A stretch of DNA of 64,000 bases from Robinsoniella peoriensis (GCF_000797495.1 NZ_JTGN01000015.1:62001-126000), one strand, 5' to 3'; positions 34,959 to 45,652 are shown, counted from the first letter of the stretch. Notes: a model not told the origin generated them from the sequence alone. A program made the numbers and translations.

Positions 34959-37900
34959 TTACTTTCTTATTACAACGGTTTTGCTCTGTCCTTTATTTGC
35001 CATCAGTTTCTTGTATGCTCTCAGTTTAGAAGATGGCACCCGGATAACCGCTCTTTTATGAATGTTCTTAAATGTATTTTTATATACCTTATTCAATACT
35101 TTGGATTTTACAGTAATGCTTTTCAGTTGCTTGGCGCCTGAAAAAGCATAACTATGGATTACTTTTACATTCTTGTCAATTATCACGGAAGTTAACTTCT
35201 TATTATTCTTAAATGCTTCTTTTCCAATCTCCGTTACTTTATAACTGTAATTTCCAATCTTAACTGTAGACAGAACCCTGGCTTTTTTTAAGCTTTTCTT
35301 CACCGGCTTTAAGAATCTTACTGTTCCCGATTTTACAGATGAATTTAAGACTCTGTACTGGTAATCTCCCACTGTATAGATCTTTCCTTTTTTTGCTGCG
35401 ATTACGAATGTCTTTGTAATGCTGCCTTTATAGCCGCCCTTTCCAGTGAGTATAAGCTGTGCTTTGCCGGGATTTACATTATTCTTATAGGTAAGGGTAT
35501 AATCTGTACCTGCCCTTAATACCTTACTTCCATATCTTACTGTTACCGATGGTTTTATGGATCTGCCGGTATGGGTCTGGCGAGCTATGCTGCCTATAGA
35601 CAGTTTTGATACATCAATTGGCTGCTGAACATTAGTCTCCGGTTTTTTGGTAAGACCTTTGATTGCCGCATCCAGTGCTCTTGCTGCTGCATCTACTTCC
35701 GCCTGGGATGCATTTTCAGAAAGTCTTACTGCTGCTTCCAATGCATTTTTAAATACTCTTACACTTTCATCTGTATACAGAAGCAATTGCGCTGCTGTAA
35801 CTGCACGGGCATTCTGAATCAACACATTCAACTGGTCTCTGTAGACCGGTGGCTTTGCAGTAAGTCCTTTGATTGCTGCATCCAGTGCTTCTGCCGCTGC
35901 ATCTACTTCCGGCTGGAATGCATCTTCTGAAAGTCTTACTGCTGCTTCCAGGGCATTTTTAAATGCCTTTGCACTATCATCCGTATATTTCTTCAGTTCG
36001 GCATCTGTAATTGCACATGCCTGTTCAATCAGCTGATCCAACTGTTCCCTGGAAACCGGTTTTCTATGCAGCGCCGTGTAGATGCTCTTTGTGACTTCAC
36101 CGTTTACTTCCAGTGTACCTGTCAAATCCATGTATCCCTCTGCAGAAACAGTGTAAGTGTAAGAACCTCTCTGCAATAAATAACTTCCATCCGCTTCCGG
36201 TTGGTTATCTGTTATGGAAACTGTTGCATCCTGTGGATCTGCTTCAAAAATGACTCTGGTTACTTCTGAACTTGTCTCAAATCCTCTGACTTCAACATTA
36301 TCTATGTATGCAGCATTTTCACCTGCTTTGCCTGAGAAGGAGAAGTAGAGACCGCCGCCGCCGCTCAATCCGCTAACGTCACGTTCTGCCATCCAGTTTT
36401 CCGGCTCTTCGGCATCCCTGGTCCAGATTTTAATTGCCATATGATCATCAGATGTCTGCATTTTTACCTTGTACCATGTATCTGCCTGTAACGGATAAAC
36501 ATCATTACTGATTCCCGTAATATTGTTTGCATTACCGTTTACATTCTGCTGCAGGAGAATACCGCCCCAGCCTGGCAGCATTGGATATGCATACATACTG
36601 TCCGGACTCAGATTTTGAAAATAGTTGCTTGGATAAAGACCTTCCAGGCCGCCCAACGGATTCTGAAACTTATAATCAAAGGTCATCACCGTACTTGGCC
36701 AATCGGCCTTGTGCATTAGTCTCACATCCTGACCAATACCGTTTAATTTCAGCAGTTTCCCTGATTCCTGTTCTTCAATCTCAATAGATTCTCCATTAAT
36801 GGCTGTATATCCTTTTGTATCCAGGTCTGTGAATGTACCGGCATCATACACATCAAAATTGTCTTCAAAAACAAGCTCACCCGGCAGTAAATCCACCGTA
36901 AACCGGATTGTTCTGGTTTTTTCTGTGTTTCCGGCTCTGTCTACCGAGCGGTACGAAATGACGTAGTCACCGTTTGTTCCAAATATTAGAGGTTCTGTAT
37001 AAGCAGTAAATTCACTGTCACCCAGCTGATACTCAATATCCGCCACGCCAGAATCGAGGTCTTCTGCAAATAACGATACCTGAACCTGACTGTTATAAAT
37101 TCCTTTGTCTTCTGCATTCTGATTTCCAGAAAGGATAGCGGTTGTTACCGGTGCCGTGCGGTCAGCTGACATATCTTCTGTTATTCCTGGCTGATATCCG
37201 AGTACACACAAGTTATCAATACTTGCTTTTTCCCCATCTATGAAACTAGTCATCTGCACCAGAAGTCCGCCTTTATCCACACCCGAGAAAGTAGTCGCAG
37301 AAGTCCATATGGATGGTTCCGGCTTTCCTTTTTCCCATATCTTTACTTTCATCTCATGTCCAACAATAGCAATTTTCGTGCTGTACCAGGTACCCACCTT
37401 ATAGCTGTAATTTCCGCCGCCTCCAGGGCCGTTTAAGCTGCCGTCTACATACTGCTGGTAACCCAGACCATTGGTGTAATTCGGAGTAAGCAGTACGAGA
37501 TATTTATTGCCGTGGTCCATGAATCTCGGTGAAAGGAATAATCCTCCGTAACTCTGTGGGTTTACGTCATATCTTAAATCCATGGATAGCATAACATCCT
37601 GCCAGTCCGCTTCTTTTTCCAGACGGGCATCGACGCCGTCAGCAGGCTTATTGATGCGCAGAAACTGTGTTCCGTCCTCATTTTTCTCTACATAAGCACT
37701 ATTCACAATGGCTGTATAGCGGTTTACAGCAGATTCCTGATCCACTAATTTTCCTGCTGCATAATCTTCAAAGTCATCTTTAAATAATTCTTCTGTAAAA
37801 TTACCTACATTAATTTTCTTTGCATTACTCTGGATTCCATCTGCACTTTCAATAAATACAGAACCGCTTACAACACCGCCCGGCATACGCAAAAGTATTT

Positions 37901-40052
37901 TTTTAGCTGTCCAGCTGATGATATTTCCGGACTGTGCATCCACATAAACCGGACCTTGTGCCCCGCTAAGTACCACTCTTCCTGTTTCTTTGCCAAAGTT
38001 TCCTTCCAGCATCACTTTATCCCCGGATGAAATAAATTCCGGCGCTGTTAATTTATTCAACTCAATCGGAATGATGATTTCTCCGCCAGCTTCCTGTACT
38101 CCGGCATTTGCTGCCAGTTCCACTGGATAACGGTCGTCGTCCGGAGCTACTCCATAATAATTATTGCCTCCGTCTACATAATGATCTGCCTTGTATCCAT
38201 AGGTATACTCCCGGACATTATGATTCATATCTACCTGAACATTGTATGTAATATTCTGATCCACAGTCATTCCGCCGCTGCCCTGATCCAGGTAAATACC
38301 GCCCGGCCAGCCTACATTATCATGGATTATATTGCCTTTAATGCTGGTGCCCGGCATGTCACCAAGTGTATAAACGCCTGCCCCGTCGTGTAGTTTCATC
38401 ATACACATGGAAACATCATTATTTTCAATAATATTATTACGTGATACTGCTGCATCTCCAAGAGGAAATACGGGATATTCCGCAGGGGTCTCATCATCGG
38501 GCATGCCGTCCGGTTTATAACGTCCGCCCTGCTCCCAGTATCCCCAGCCCCAGCCTACGGAAATACCGGAATAAGCCACGTCACGAATTGTATTATTCGT
38601 AATAACAGTTCCATCCGTATAGCCTGCCACTACTGCAATGCTTCCCTTATATTCCGTACCGATTCCGTTAAAGTAATTATTTGTAATCGTATTGTCTTTT
38701 ACTATTAAACGCTCATCATGGGGTGTTTTATTTTTAATATGGTTCTCAACAGTATCTCCGGGCATCAAAGGATGTGCTTCGGTAATACTGACCCCTCCCA
38801 CAAGTATTCCGCCTGCCGATATATCTTTAAATACACTATTTTTTACTGTGTTGCCCACAGAACCATCCAGCATATTGATTCCGGCTGAACCCAGGTTCTG
38901 GAATGTACAGCGGTCAAAGGTAATTCCTTTTGCCATCTTAGTAACAATTGCCGCTCCCGGTGCCAGAGAATATGCATGCATGTTGAAATCTTCTTTGGGA
39001 TCATGGGCAAAGTTAGCCTGCTGCTCCGGCCACCCCTTTGCACTGGGATAGAGCCAGGTATTATAGGAAAATCCAAAGCCTTCAAAGCTGATATCTGACA
39101 CGCTTTCATCCAGGTTTCCCTCCAGTGTAATTAAATTTTCCACACTTGGAATAATGGCCTGTGTCTGGCTCATTTCCTGTCCTGCTTTTGGCATATAGTA
39201 GATCTTCTTTTCCTGGCTGTCAAAGTACCATTCCCCCGGTTCATCCAACAGTTCATAGGCATTTTCCACGTAATCAGGTCCTCTGTTAATCTGGACTCCA
39301 CCTGCAATCTGCCCGGTTTTAAAGGAATCCCACTCCATTTCAATAAAACTGTTGTTTTCATCCAGTTTTGTAATTGATGTTACAGGTGAAATCCGGTGTG
39401 CCCAGCTGATATCCCAGATAAATTCAATATTGTCGGGATTTCTCCAGTTTAGAATATCCGTATTGGCACAGCGAAAGCCCGTATAAGCATCATGGTTTCC
39501 ATTGTATGTAGTATACGTGGTTTTCTCTCCGCTACGGACCATTTCACCTTTTATTTTTCCTTTTGCACGGACTGCCATTTCTCCATCCACATAAAATTGT
39601 CTGGTATTATCAATGTCAGCATCCGCTGCCAGAATCCCCGGACGTTTTTCATCATTTGCATCTTCCCACCCGGTAACCTCCAGTCCGGAGGTGAGTACTG
39701 CTTTCCCGGGTTCTTTTGCTTTGTAAATTATTTTGTGTCCATTACTTGCAGAATCCTCCTGGTTAAATGCAACCGTACTATCCAGAAGATATTCCCCATC
39801 ATCAAAATAAACAACGATATCTCCGGTCATATGATCATTTAATCCCTGCACCGCCAGTCTTGCTTCTTCCATACTGGCAAAAGGATTCTGTTCTGACCCG
39901 TCCCCTGTTCCAGGCTCTGTTCGGGCCGAGACATAGATCTCAGCCATTACCTGGCCGCTGCTTACTTCTGCCTGCTCTGCCATTGCAACTCCCGGAACAG
40001 AACTTACTAACATTGCTGCAGATAACAAACCTGCTACTAACTTTTTCCTCAT
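34959..40052 (-). CDS. Giant secreted beta-helix protein, copy 1
   Basis: A 1697-aa exported protein with the same domain order as copy 2 (28875-33968): signal peptide MRKKLVAGLLSAAMLVSS..., beta-helix, IPT-like, concanavalin-like, Ig/OmpL47-like, concanavalin-like, PEGA, two FIVAR, Ig-like, BspA-type LRR. The frame is open to 40115, but the ATG at 40052 has AAGGAG nine bases upstream and lies 29 bases after the HAD gene stop. The copies differ mainly in the first concanavalin and second FIVAR regions. The second concanavalin, PEGA and LRR parts are almost identical, suggesting gene conversion. The position directly after the HAD and alpha-mannosidase genes ties it to the mannoside locus. Catalytic function is inferred only. 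Confidence 0.87.
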   Translation of the reverse strand: MRKKLVAGLLSAAMLVSSVPGVAMAEQAEVSSGQVMAEIYVSARTEPGTGDGSEQNPFASMEEARLAVQGLNDHMTGDIVVYFDDGEYLLDSTVAFNQEDSASNGHKIIYKAKEPGKAVLTSGLEVTGWEDANDEKRPGILAADADIDNTRQFYVDGEMAVRAKGKIKGEMVRSGEKTTYTTYNGNHDAYTGFRCANTDILNWRNPDNIEFIWDISWAHRISPVTSITKLDENNSFIEMEWDSFKTGQIAGGVQINRGPDYVENAYELLDEPGEWYFDSQEKKIYYMPKAGQEMSQTQAIIPSVENLITLEGNLDESVSDISFEGFGFSYNTWLYPSAKGWPEQQANFAHDPKEDFNMHAYSLAPGAAIVTKMAKGITFDRCTFQNLGSAGINMLDGSVGNTVKNSVFKDISAGGILVGGVSITEAHPLMPGDTVENHIKNKTPHDERLIVKDNTITNNYFNGIGTEYKGSIAVVAGYTDGTVITNNTIRDVAYSGISVGWGWGYWEQGGRYKPDGMPDDETPAEYPVFPLGDAAVSRNNIIENNDVSMCMMKLHDGAGVYTLGDMPGTSIKGNIIHDNVGWPGGIYLDQGSGGMTVDQNITYNVQVDMNHNVREYTYGYKADHYVDGGNNYYGVAPDDDRYPVELAANAGVQEAGGEIIIPIELNKLTAPEFISSGDKVMLEGNFGKETGRVVLSGAQGPVYVDAQSGNIISWTAKKILLRMPGGVVSGSVFIESADGIQSNAKKINVGNFTEELFKDDFEDYAAGKLVDQESAVNRYTAIVNSAYVEKNEDGTQFLRINKPADGVDARLEKEADWQDVMLSMDLRYDVNPQSYGGLFLSPRFMDHGNKYLVLLTPNYTNGLGYQQYVDGSLNGPGGGGNYSYKVGTWYSTKIAIVGHEMKVKIWEKGKPEPSIWTSATTFSGVDKGGLLVQMTSFIDGEKASIDNLCVLGYQPGITEDMSADRTAPVTTAILSGNQNAEDKGIYNSQVQVSLFAEDLDSGVADIEYQLGDSEFTAYTEPLIFGTNGDYVISYRSVDRAGNTEKTRTIRFTVDLLPGELVFEDNFDVYDAGTFTDLDTKGYTAINGESIEIEEQESGKLLKLNGIGQDVRLMHKADWPSTVMTFDYKFQNPLGGLEGLYPSNYFQNLSPDSMYAYPMLPGWGGILLQQNVNGNANNITGISNDVYPLQADTWYKVKMQTSDDHMAIKIWTRDAEEPENWMAERDVSGLSGGGGLYFSFSGKAGENAAYIDNVEVRGFETSSEVTRVIFEADPQDATVSITDNQPEADGSYLLQRGSYTYTVSAEGYMDLTGTLEVNGEVTKSIYTALHRKPVSREQLDQLIEQACAITDAELKKYTDDSAKAFKNALEAAVRLSEDAFQPEVDAAAEALDAAIKGLTAKPPVYRDQLNVLIQNARAVTAAQLLLYTDESVRVFKNALEAAVRLSENASQAEVDAAARALDAAIKGLTKKPETNVQQPIDVSKLSIGSIARQTHTGRSIKPSVTVRYGSKVLRAGTDYTLTYKNNVNPGKAQLILTGKGGYKGSITKTFVIAAKKGKIYTVGDYQYRVLNSSVKSGTVRFLKPVKKSLKKARVLSTVKIGNYSYKVTEIGKEAFKNNKKLTSVIIDKNVKVIHSYAFSGAKQLKSITVKSKVLNKVYKNTFKNIHKRAVIRVPSSKLRAYKKLMANKGQSKTVVIRK

Positions 40053-40081
40053 AAGCTTTTTCTCCTTTTTCATAACTTTGA

Positions 40082-41068
40082 TTATTTTCCTGTAATAAGA
40101 GGCAGTGCATCGCACAGATGATCATACTCTTTCAGACACAACCCGCTGACTCCTGCTTTTTCTATATTTCCACCTCCAATTCCTATAACTGAAAATCCTG
40201 CCAGGCGCAGGGAAAGTACCCCGGCGGAAGAATCCTCCATTCCTATAACCCTGTTTCTTTCCTTTGGCATAATTCCAAGTCCTACTCTGGCAGTCTCAGC
40301 GTACAGCCAGGGATGCGGCTTCATGGCAAGTTCACTGAGCGTTCCTGCCTGTCCCTGCCGGAAAGCCGTTCCTGCAGTGATAATGGTATCATAGAATTGA
40401 AATGGATCTCCCATCCCCATCACATCAAACGCAGATACAATTTCCGGTATCGCCTTATTGTAAAGGCCGGAAGTTACCAGCCCGATCTTAATGTGTTCAG
40501 CCTTCAGTTCCATAAGAAAGTCCTTCAGACCGGGAGACGGAACAAACGCTCCCTTTTTCCCCTGGCCTTTCATAATCTTCTGCATTTCATCTTCGACGAT
40601 TTCATAATAAAAAGTTCTTGCTTCTTCTACCTTCTGGTTTGGACAATACTTCGTAATACAATACTGTAAATGTTCCGATACTGAATGTCCTGATACAAAG
40701 GGCTCATCCTCATCCGATAAACCAAAACTTGCATTTCCCATCAGTCTCTGCATAGTCTTCTCAATAATCCACATCCAGAACTGCTCGCTCCGGACACTGG
40801 TTCCATCCAAATCCATCAACAATGCTTCTGCCGGACCTTCAAATACCGGTTCCATCATGGGATAAATTGCCGGATAACCCATTAGAGACTTCACATAGCA
40901 TAAGGTCTTATCCTGATACACGGCAAATTCTGTCTTGCCGTCTTTTGTACCCAGAATCTCCTTTACACCGTCTTCCCCAACTTTAAAGGGTCCTCCATCG
41001 CTTACTTCCAGCGGTATAAAATCACCAGCATTTTTTAACGTTCCTATTCCCGGAATCCATTTTTCCAT
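40082..41068 (-). CDS. HAD family hydrolase (beta-phosphoglucomutase-like)
   Basis: HAD-superfamily protein of 328 aa. The nucleophile motif DLDGT lies near residues 86-90, with the cap domain behind it. The Ser/Thr motif is in LVTSG, and the acidic motif in GMEDSSAGVLSLRLAGF is typical of beta-phosphoglucomutase and related phosphatases. An extra N-terminal stretch of about 80 residues of no clear family precedes the HAD core. AAAGGGTG precedes the ATG. It sits between the GH38 gene and the first giant gene, so a sugar phosphate is the likely substrate; mutase versus phosphatase cannot be decided. Confidence 0.85.
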   Translation of the reverse strand: MEKWIPGIGTLKNAGDFIPLEVSDGGPFKVGEDGVKEILGTKDGKTEFAVYQDKTLCYVKSLMGYPAIYPMMEPVFEGPAEALLMDLDGTSVRSEQFWMWIIEKTMQRLMGNASFGLSDEDEPFVSGHSVSEHLQYCITKYCPNQKVEEARTFYYEIVEDEMQKIMKGQGKKGAFVPSPGLKDFLMELKAEHIKIGLVTSGLYNKAIPEIVSAFDVMGMGDPFQFYDTIITAGTAFRQGQAGTLSELAMKPHPWLYAETARVGLGIMPKERNRVIGMEDSSAGVLSLRLAGFSVIGIGGGNIEKAGVSGLCLKEYDHLCDALPLITGK

Positions 41069-41117
41069 TTATATGGCACCCTTTCTGTTTCTTATATTTT
41101 TTCTCAACAACTTTACT

Positions 41118-43919
41118 TTAAAGTTTTACTTCAACTGTCATAATTTTATCCGGTCCCAGTTCCAGGTTCAAAGCGGTTCCCTCATAAGTAAGGTCCGTAA
41201 TTCTTTCTTCCTTCATATTAACCAGATATGCTTCTTTTACAGGACGGTCAAATATCAGCGCTGCCTCTTTTGTTTCTGTACATGGATTGTAGATACGAAG
41301 AATGATGACGTCCCTGTCTTCCCCCATCTTGATACAGGATGCCTGTGCTCCTTTGACCTCAAAAAAGCTCTTTTCATTCGGTAAAAATCCTGTATTTTCA
41401 TAATCCGTACTGAACTGCACCGGCAGAACAGGAATTCTCTGGCGCCTGCTCTCTTCCTGCAATCCGGCTTCTTCCCAACTGCCTCTGTGAACCATTAATC
41501 CATAGCGGTATTCCATTTCTTCCTGGAGCTGTCCGCCCTCCTGCGACGGATAAGAAGATCCACTGCGGAACTCGGTACAGATCATATTTCTTACCGCCCG
41601 GAATAATGTACAGGACAAAATTCCCTTACGGGAAGCATCGTATTCTATAAATTCCTGTGAGACTACTCCAAATCCCTTGTTCCCATCACTGATATCCACA
41701 AATCCCTGCATCGGCAGTTTATCCATCTCTGTATAACGGAGTCCGTTTTCTTCCTTGTCTGCAGCTGCATTTCTATAGTCCACACAGAAATGTCCTCCGG
41801 CATATGCACCTTCAGCCAAGACATCTGCATTAAAGTTTACCGACAGCCGGTGATCCTTTGCAGTATTTCTTACCTTCAGAATTACATCCAGCTTTTTTGC
41901 ATCTTTCTTCAATATGTAACGGATAGCAACCAAAAGGTCTGTCATTTCACTGCTTCTCTTGCTTTCTCCCTGGATTCCTGCTTCGGGGCGCAGGCTAAAT
42001 GCCGGGACCCGGAACTTATATGAAACACAGATGCTGGTCTGAAGGGGTGTGTTTTCTTCCATCCAGATATCTGCAGAGGTTCCACGGCTTGAGAATATCT
42101 GATCATGATAAGGCGGATAATGAATCCAGTAATCACCGATATCGCCGCCGCTTTCCAGGTAATTGAGCTCACCTGTTTCAAATCCCGTTTCCTTGTCCAG
42201 CAATTTCACTGTACCGTTTGGCTGGACGCTGGCCCTCAGATATTTATTTTCCATGACACAGGCACCTATTCCAAGCTCCCTGCCATCGCTCATGCGGGTT
42301 GCCGGCCAGAATTTCTGCTTTCTGGCAAATTTCTGACTGGGTACCAGTTTCACTGTTTTATATCCTCCTGCAGGTATTTCACCTGTCTCCAGGATAAGTT
42401 CATGGCGGTCCGCATAGAAAGGTTCCGGCCTGGTATGGCGGCTGACTGCAGGTGTTACTGTTTCTTTTCTGGAAATATGGGCACTTTCTAATTTCTTCCC
42501 ATCCATACTGTACACATCAAAATCCCAGATATTCTGTTCTTCCGGTGTATCAATTACCAGTTCCACCACTTCATTTCTTTTTGCAGGAAGAGGATTAACA
42601 AGGAGAACCAGGATATCTTCTTTTTGAAAATCTGCTCCGGATATATTGGAAGCAATATAGCGGATGACCTGATCATTTACACATTCGGATAATTCTGTAC
42701 ACTGATCCAGACGGTACATAACATCTCTGACCGTTTTCTCCTGTACAACGCCATTAATGCTGTCATGGGACTGGGAACCCAACAGATAGTCTCTGGCTCT
42801 GTTCAGGTAATTCCTGTCATAATTCATTCCCATCAATACCCCGGCTACTGAAAGCGGTTCTGCCATATCCATCAGGATGCTTTCCGCCGATTTATTTTTC
42901 TTTTTCACAGGGTAGCGGGTCATCAGTGCATTGGCCGACACGGAAGGTGCCGGACCATCTCTCAGTTCCCCTTTAATGACTCTTAGGTCTTCCCCTGCCA
43001 GCTTTTCCTTTAAAATTGCCGCATAATCTTCCATATTTGTATGGGATAGGGTGATACCCTCTTCTTTTAGAACTTCATTTATTTTATCAATTAATTCCGG
43101 TAACCTGGTCTGTGCACAGGTGGAATCCGATCCATCCATTAAAACCCGGTCATTTTTTAACCTGCTGGCATTCATGGCATTCCAGGAATAAAGGGCAAGC
43201 TCTTTCAGTTTTTCTTCATGAACCTCTTCCCTGTGGCTGAGCATAAAGAAATCCTGTTCACTTCCGGTTTTATCTGCTCTGTGATAAAGTCTTGTATTCC
43301 CATAGTCGTAGCGGAACTCATCTGACTTGTATGCCCTTCCGCTCATGGCTTCCATATAGGTATTCATATAGAAATTGGCACGGGCATCCTCTCCAAGCCT
43401 GCTGGCAAGTACCTGCGTACCGTCTTTACCTTCCCAGATAAACTCACTCTCCGGTGCTTTTCTCTCATTTACTCTTTTTGCCACAATGACTAAATCAATG
43501 CCAAAGCCTTTGTATATCTGAGGAAACTGACTGGGCTGTCCCCATCCAAAAGATTCATAGCCCACATTTAATTTATGTCCGTACCGGGCGCAGACCTGAT
43601 CTCCTTTTAGAAGATTTCTTACCAGGCTTTCTCCGCTGACCGGATACAGATCCGGAAGGGTATACCATGGTCCGATCAAAAGCCGTCTGTCCCGAATATG
43701 CTTTTCTAACCGCTCTTTATTCTCCGGACGGATCATTAGGTAATCTTCTAAGAATACGCTCTGTCCGTCAAAGAGAAAACTTACATAATCCGATCGGGTA
43801 TCCAGCACATCCAGCAACTCATCCAGCATTTCCGCCAGATAAATTCTGCTTTCCCAGATTGGATACCTCCATTCCCGATCCCAGTGCGTATGTGTAATTA
43901 CATAACCTTTTTTATCCAT
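41118..43919 (-). CDS. Alpha-mannosidase, GH38 family
   Basis: Cytoplasmic glycoside hydrolase family 38 protein of 933 aa. HWDREW (residues 12-17) supplies two zinc ligands and SHDSINGV (about 390) a further His. C-terminal beta-domains follow. The usual nucleophile motif (PDSFG after GY) reads GYESFGWG here (about 119-127), so the Asp that acts as nucleophile and zinc ligand seems replaced by Glu122 with a shifted spacing. The start is the ATG at 43919: GGAG is 8 bases upstream, while a TTG two codons earlier is too close. It follows the MalG-type permease by 21 bases. Expected to cleave imported alpha-mannosides, subject to the altered motif; relatives such as MngB act on mannosylglycerate. 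Confidence 0.92.
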   Translation of the reverse strand: MDKKGYVITHTHWDREWRYPIWESRIYLAEMLDELLDVLDTRSDYVSFLFDGQSVFLEDYLMIRPENKERLEKHIRDRRLLIGPWYTLPDLYPVSGESLVRNLLKGDQVCARYGHKLNVGYESFGWGQPSQFPQIYKGFGIDLVIVAKRVNERKAPESEFIWEGKDGTQVLASRLGEDARANFYMNTYMEAMSGRAYKSDEFRYDYGNTRLYHRADKTGSEQDFFMLSHREEVHEEKLKELALYSWNAMNASRLKNDRVLMDGSDSTCAQTRLPELIDKINEVLKEEGITLSHTNMEDYAAILKEKLAGEDLRVIKGELRDGPAPSVSANALMTRYPVKKKNKSAESILMDMAEPLSVAGVLMGMNYDRNYLNRARDYLLGSQSHDSINGVVQEKTVRDVMYRLDQCTELSECVNDQVIRYIASNISGADFQKEDILVLLVNPLPAKRNEVVELVIDTPEEQNIWDFDVYSMDGKKLESAHISRKETVTPAVSRHTRPEPFYADRHELILETGEIPAGGYKTVKLVPSQKFARKQKFWPATRMSDGRELGIGACVMENKYLRASVQPNGTVKLLDKETGFETGELNYLESGGDIGDYWIHYPPYHDQIFSSRGTSADIWMEENTPLQTSICVSYKFRVPAFSLRPEAGIQGESKRSSEMTDLLVAIRYILKKDAKKLDVILKVRNTAKDHRLSVNFNADVLAEGAYAGGHFCVDYRNAAADKEENGLRYTEMDKLPMQGFVDISDGNKGFGVVSQEFIEYDASRKGILSCTLFRAVRNMICTEFRSGSSYPSQEGGQLQEEMEYRYGLMVHRGSWEEAGLQEESRRQRIPVLPVQFSTDYENTGFLPNEKSFFEVKGAQASCIKMGEDRDVIILRIYNPCTETKEAALIFDRPVKEAYLVNMKEERITDLTYEGTALNLELGPDKIMTVEVKL

Positions 43920-43940
43920 ATACAAAACTCCTTCTCTTAT

Positions 43941-44777
43941 TTAACCTTTCAACGCTCCCATAGTCAGACCGCTGACAAAATTCTTCTGTGCACAAAGATA
44001 TGCAATAATAACGGGCATTGCCGCAAAAAATACATAGGCGAATACAATTCCCCAGTTTGCAGAATGGGGACCAATAGCAGTATAAATACCTACGGTAATC
44101 GTCCTTACCTGTCCCAGCAGCAGCGGTGTCTGAAAGTCATTCCAGATTCCAAGACCTACGAAGATTGCAATAGTTGCCGTACAGGGCCGAAGCAGTGGAA
44201 ACAAAATGGACCAGAATATACGGAACCTGGTCGCTCCGTCAATTGATGCCGCTTCTTCCAACTCTATAGGCAGTGAATGCACATAATTGGTATACATAAA
44301 AGAAGCAAAGGAAATATTACCGGATACAAATACCAGAATCAGAATAGGTACTCCAAACGGGATACCCATATTCCGCAGTAAAATACACAAAGGCAGATAA
44401 ACGATAACATAAGGAACCATGATTCCAATCAGGAAATACACCCGGAGCATACCGGAGAGCCTGGACTTCACCCTTGCCAGATAATAAGCCGCCAGGGAAG
44501 ACACGATTACCGTTATTACCGTTCCAGCCACCATTAGGATAATGGAATTGGTATACATCTCCACTAAATTGGTATTCGGGCTTTGTAATACACTGATAAT
44601 ATTTTCCATCGTAGGTGGAATTGGAAGGGTCAGCGGCTGATCCAGAATGATGCCGGAGTCCTTAAAGGTATTGGCTATAGCTATGTAAATAGGCAGAATC
44701 ACTATGATTGCCAGAATAAACAGAAAAGCGGTCTGAAAAATATTTACCGCTCTGGTTTTCGCTTTCATAGAATGCAT
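43941..44777 (-). CDS. CUT1 sugar ABC transporter permease (MalG type)
   Basis: Inner-membrane permease of 278 aa, six predicted helices. The EAA loop is EEAASIDGATRFRIFWSILFP (about 185-205). The ATG overlaps the upstream permease stop by one base (TAATG), giving coupled translation. The alpha-mannosidase gene follows. No ATPase gene is present in the operon. Confidence 0.94.
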   Translation of the reverse strand: MHSMKAKTRAVNIFQTAFLFILAIIVILPIYIAIANTFKDSGIILDQPLTLPIPPTMENIISVLQSPNTNLVEMYTNSIILMVAGTVITVIVSSLAAYYLARVKSRLSGMLRVYFLIGIMVPYVIVYLPLCILLRNMGIPFGVPILILVFVSGNISFASFMYTNYVHSLPIELEEAASIDGATRFRIFWSILFPLLRPCTATIAIFVGLGIWNDFQTPLLLGQVRTITVGIYTAIGPHSANWGIVFAYVFFAAMPVIIAYLCAQKNFVSGLTMGALKG

Positions 44778-45652
44778 TACATTTCCACCTCCTTTTTATT
44801 CATGGCACTGACAATGAAGATTGAGATTGCTCCGATTGCCAGGAATAATACAACTGATATTGCAGAAGAGTAACCTACCATATTATTGGAAAATCCCTGG
44901 GAAACAATATTATATACTACCGTTTCCGTATCGTAACCGGGACCACCGTCTGTCATAATCTTCACGACGTCGTACATACGAAGTTCATTGATAATACTCA
45001 TCAGAAAACTCACCGACATGCCCGGTATAATAAGCGGAAGGGTTACGTTGCGGAATTTTTTCCAACGGTTCCCGCCATCTACGGTACATGCTTCGTATAA
45101 TTCATGAGGCACTGTCTGAAGCGCTGCAAGATACAGCATCATATGATAGCCAAGTGTGCGCCAGATTTCTACAATGATGATACATACAATTGCCGACCCC
45201 TGACTTCCAAGCCAGTTACCAACAAGATCCGACAATCCCAGGGCACTGAGAATACCATTTAGTACACCATTATAGGAAAGAATACTCTTCCAAACAAAGG
45301 AGATTGCCACGGTACTTAATACAAACGGAACAAAAAAGATAATTCTAAAAACGTTACTCTTTGCAGAAGCTGTATTTACCAGCATTGCTAAAAATAAACC
45401 AAGTATATTTACAAGAACGACTACTACAACGGAAATAACAGCTGTATTCTTTACTGCATTTCCCAATCTGGCATCCCGGAATACATTCAGATAATTCTCA
45501 AGTCCCAGAAATTCCATTGCATTGAAACCGTTCCACTTATTCAAACTGAAATAAAAAGCCATAAAAATAGGAATTACAAGTAAAACAGTATAGATTATAA
45601 ATGCCGGTGCGGCAAAGCCAAGGGACATTTTACTTTTTTTCATTTTAAACAC
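44777..45652 (-). CDS. CUT1 sugar ABC transporter permease (MalF type)
   Basis: Inner-membrane permease of 291 aa, six predicted helices, with the EAA loop YEACTVDGGNRWKKFRNVTLP (about 194-214), Cys in place of the usual Ala. It lies 82 bases after the binding-protein gene, in which gap I see only a very short AACAG/CTGTT stem. Confidence 0.94.
   Translation of the reverse strand: MFKMKKSKMSLGFAAPAFIIYTVLLVIPIFMAFYFSLNKWNGFNAMEFLGLENYLNVFRDARLGNAVKNTAVISVVVVVLVNILGLFLAMLVNTASAKSNVFRIIFFVPFVLSTVAISFVWKSILSYNGVLNGILSALGLSDLVGNWLGSQGSAIVCIIIVEIWRTLGYHMMLYLAALQTVPHELYEACTVDGGNRWKKFRNVTLPLIIPGMSVSFLMSIINELRMYDVVKIMTDGGPGYDTETVVYNIVSQGFSNNMVGYSSAISVVLFLAIGAISIFIVSAMNKKEVEM

Noticed and set aside
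23230..40052. Sortase (LPxTG) or SLH anchoring of the giant proteins
   Set aside because: C-termini end in FN3 or LRR domains with no LPxTG-hydrophobic-charged tail and no SLH motifs.
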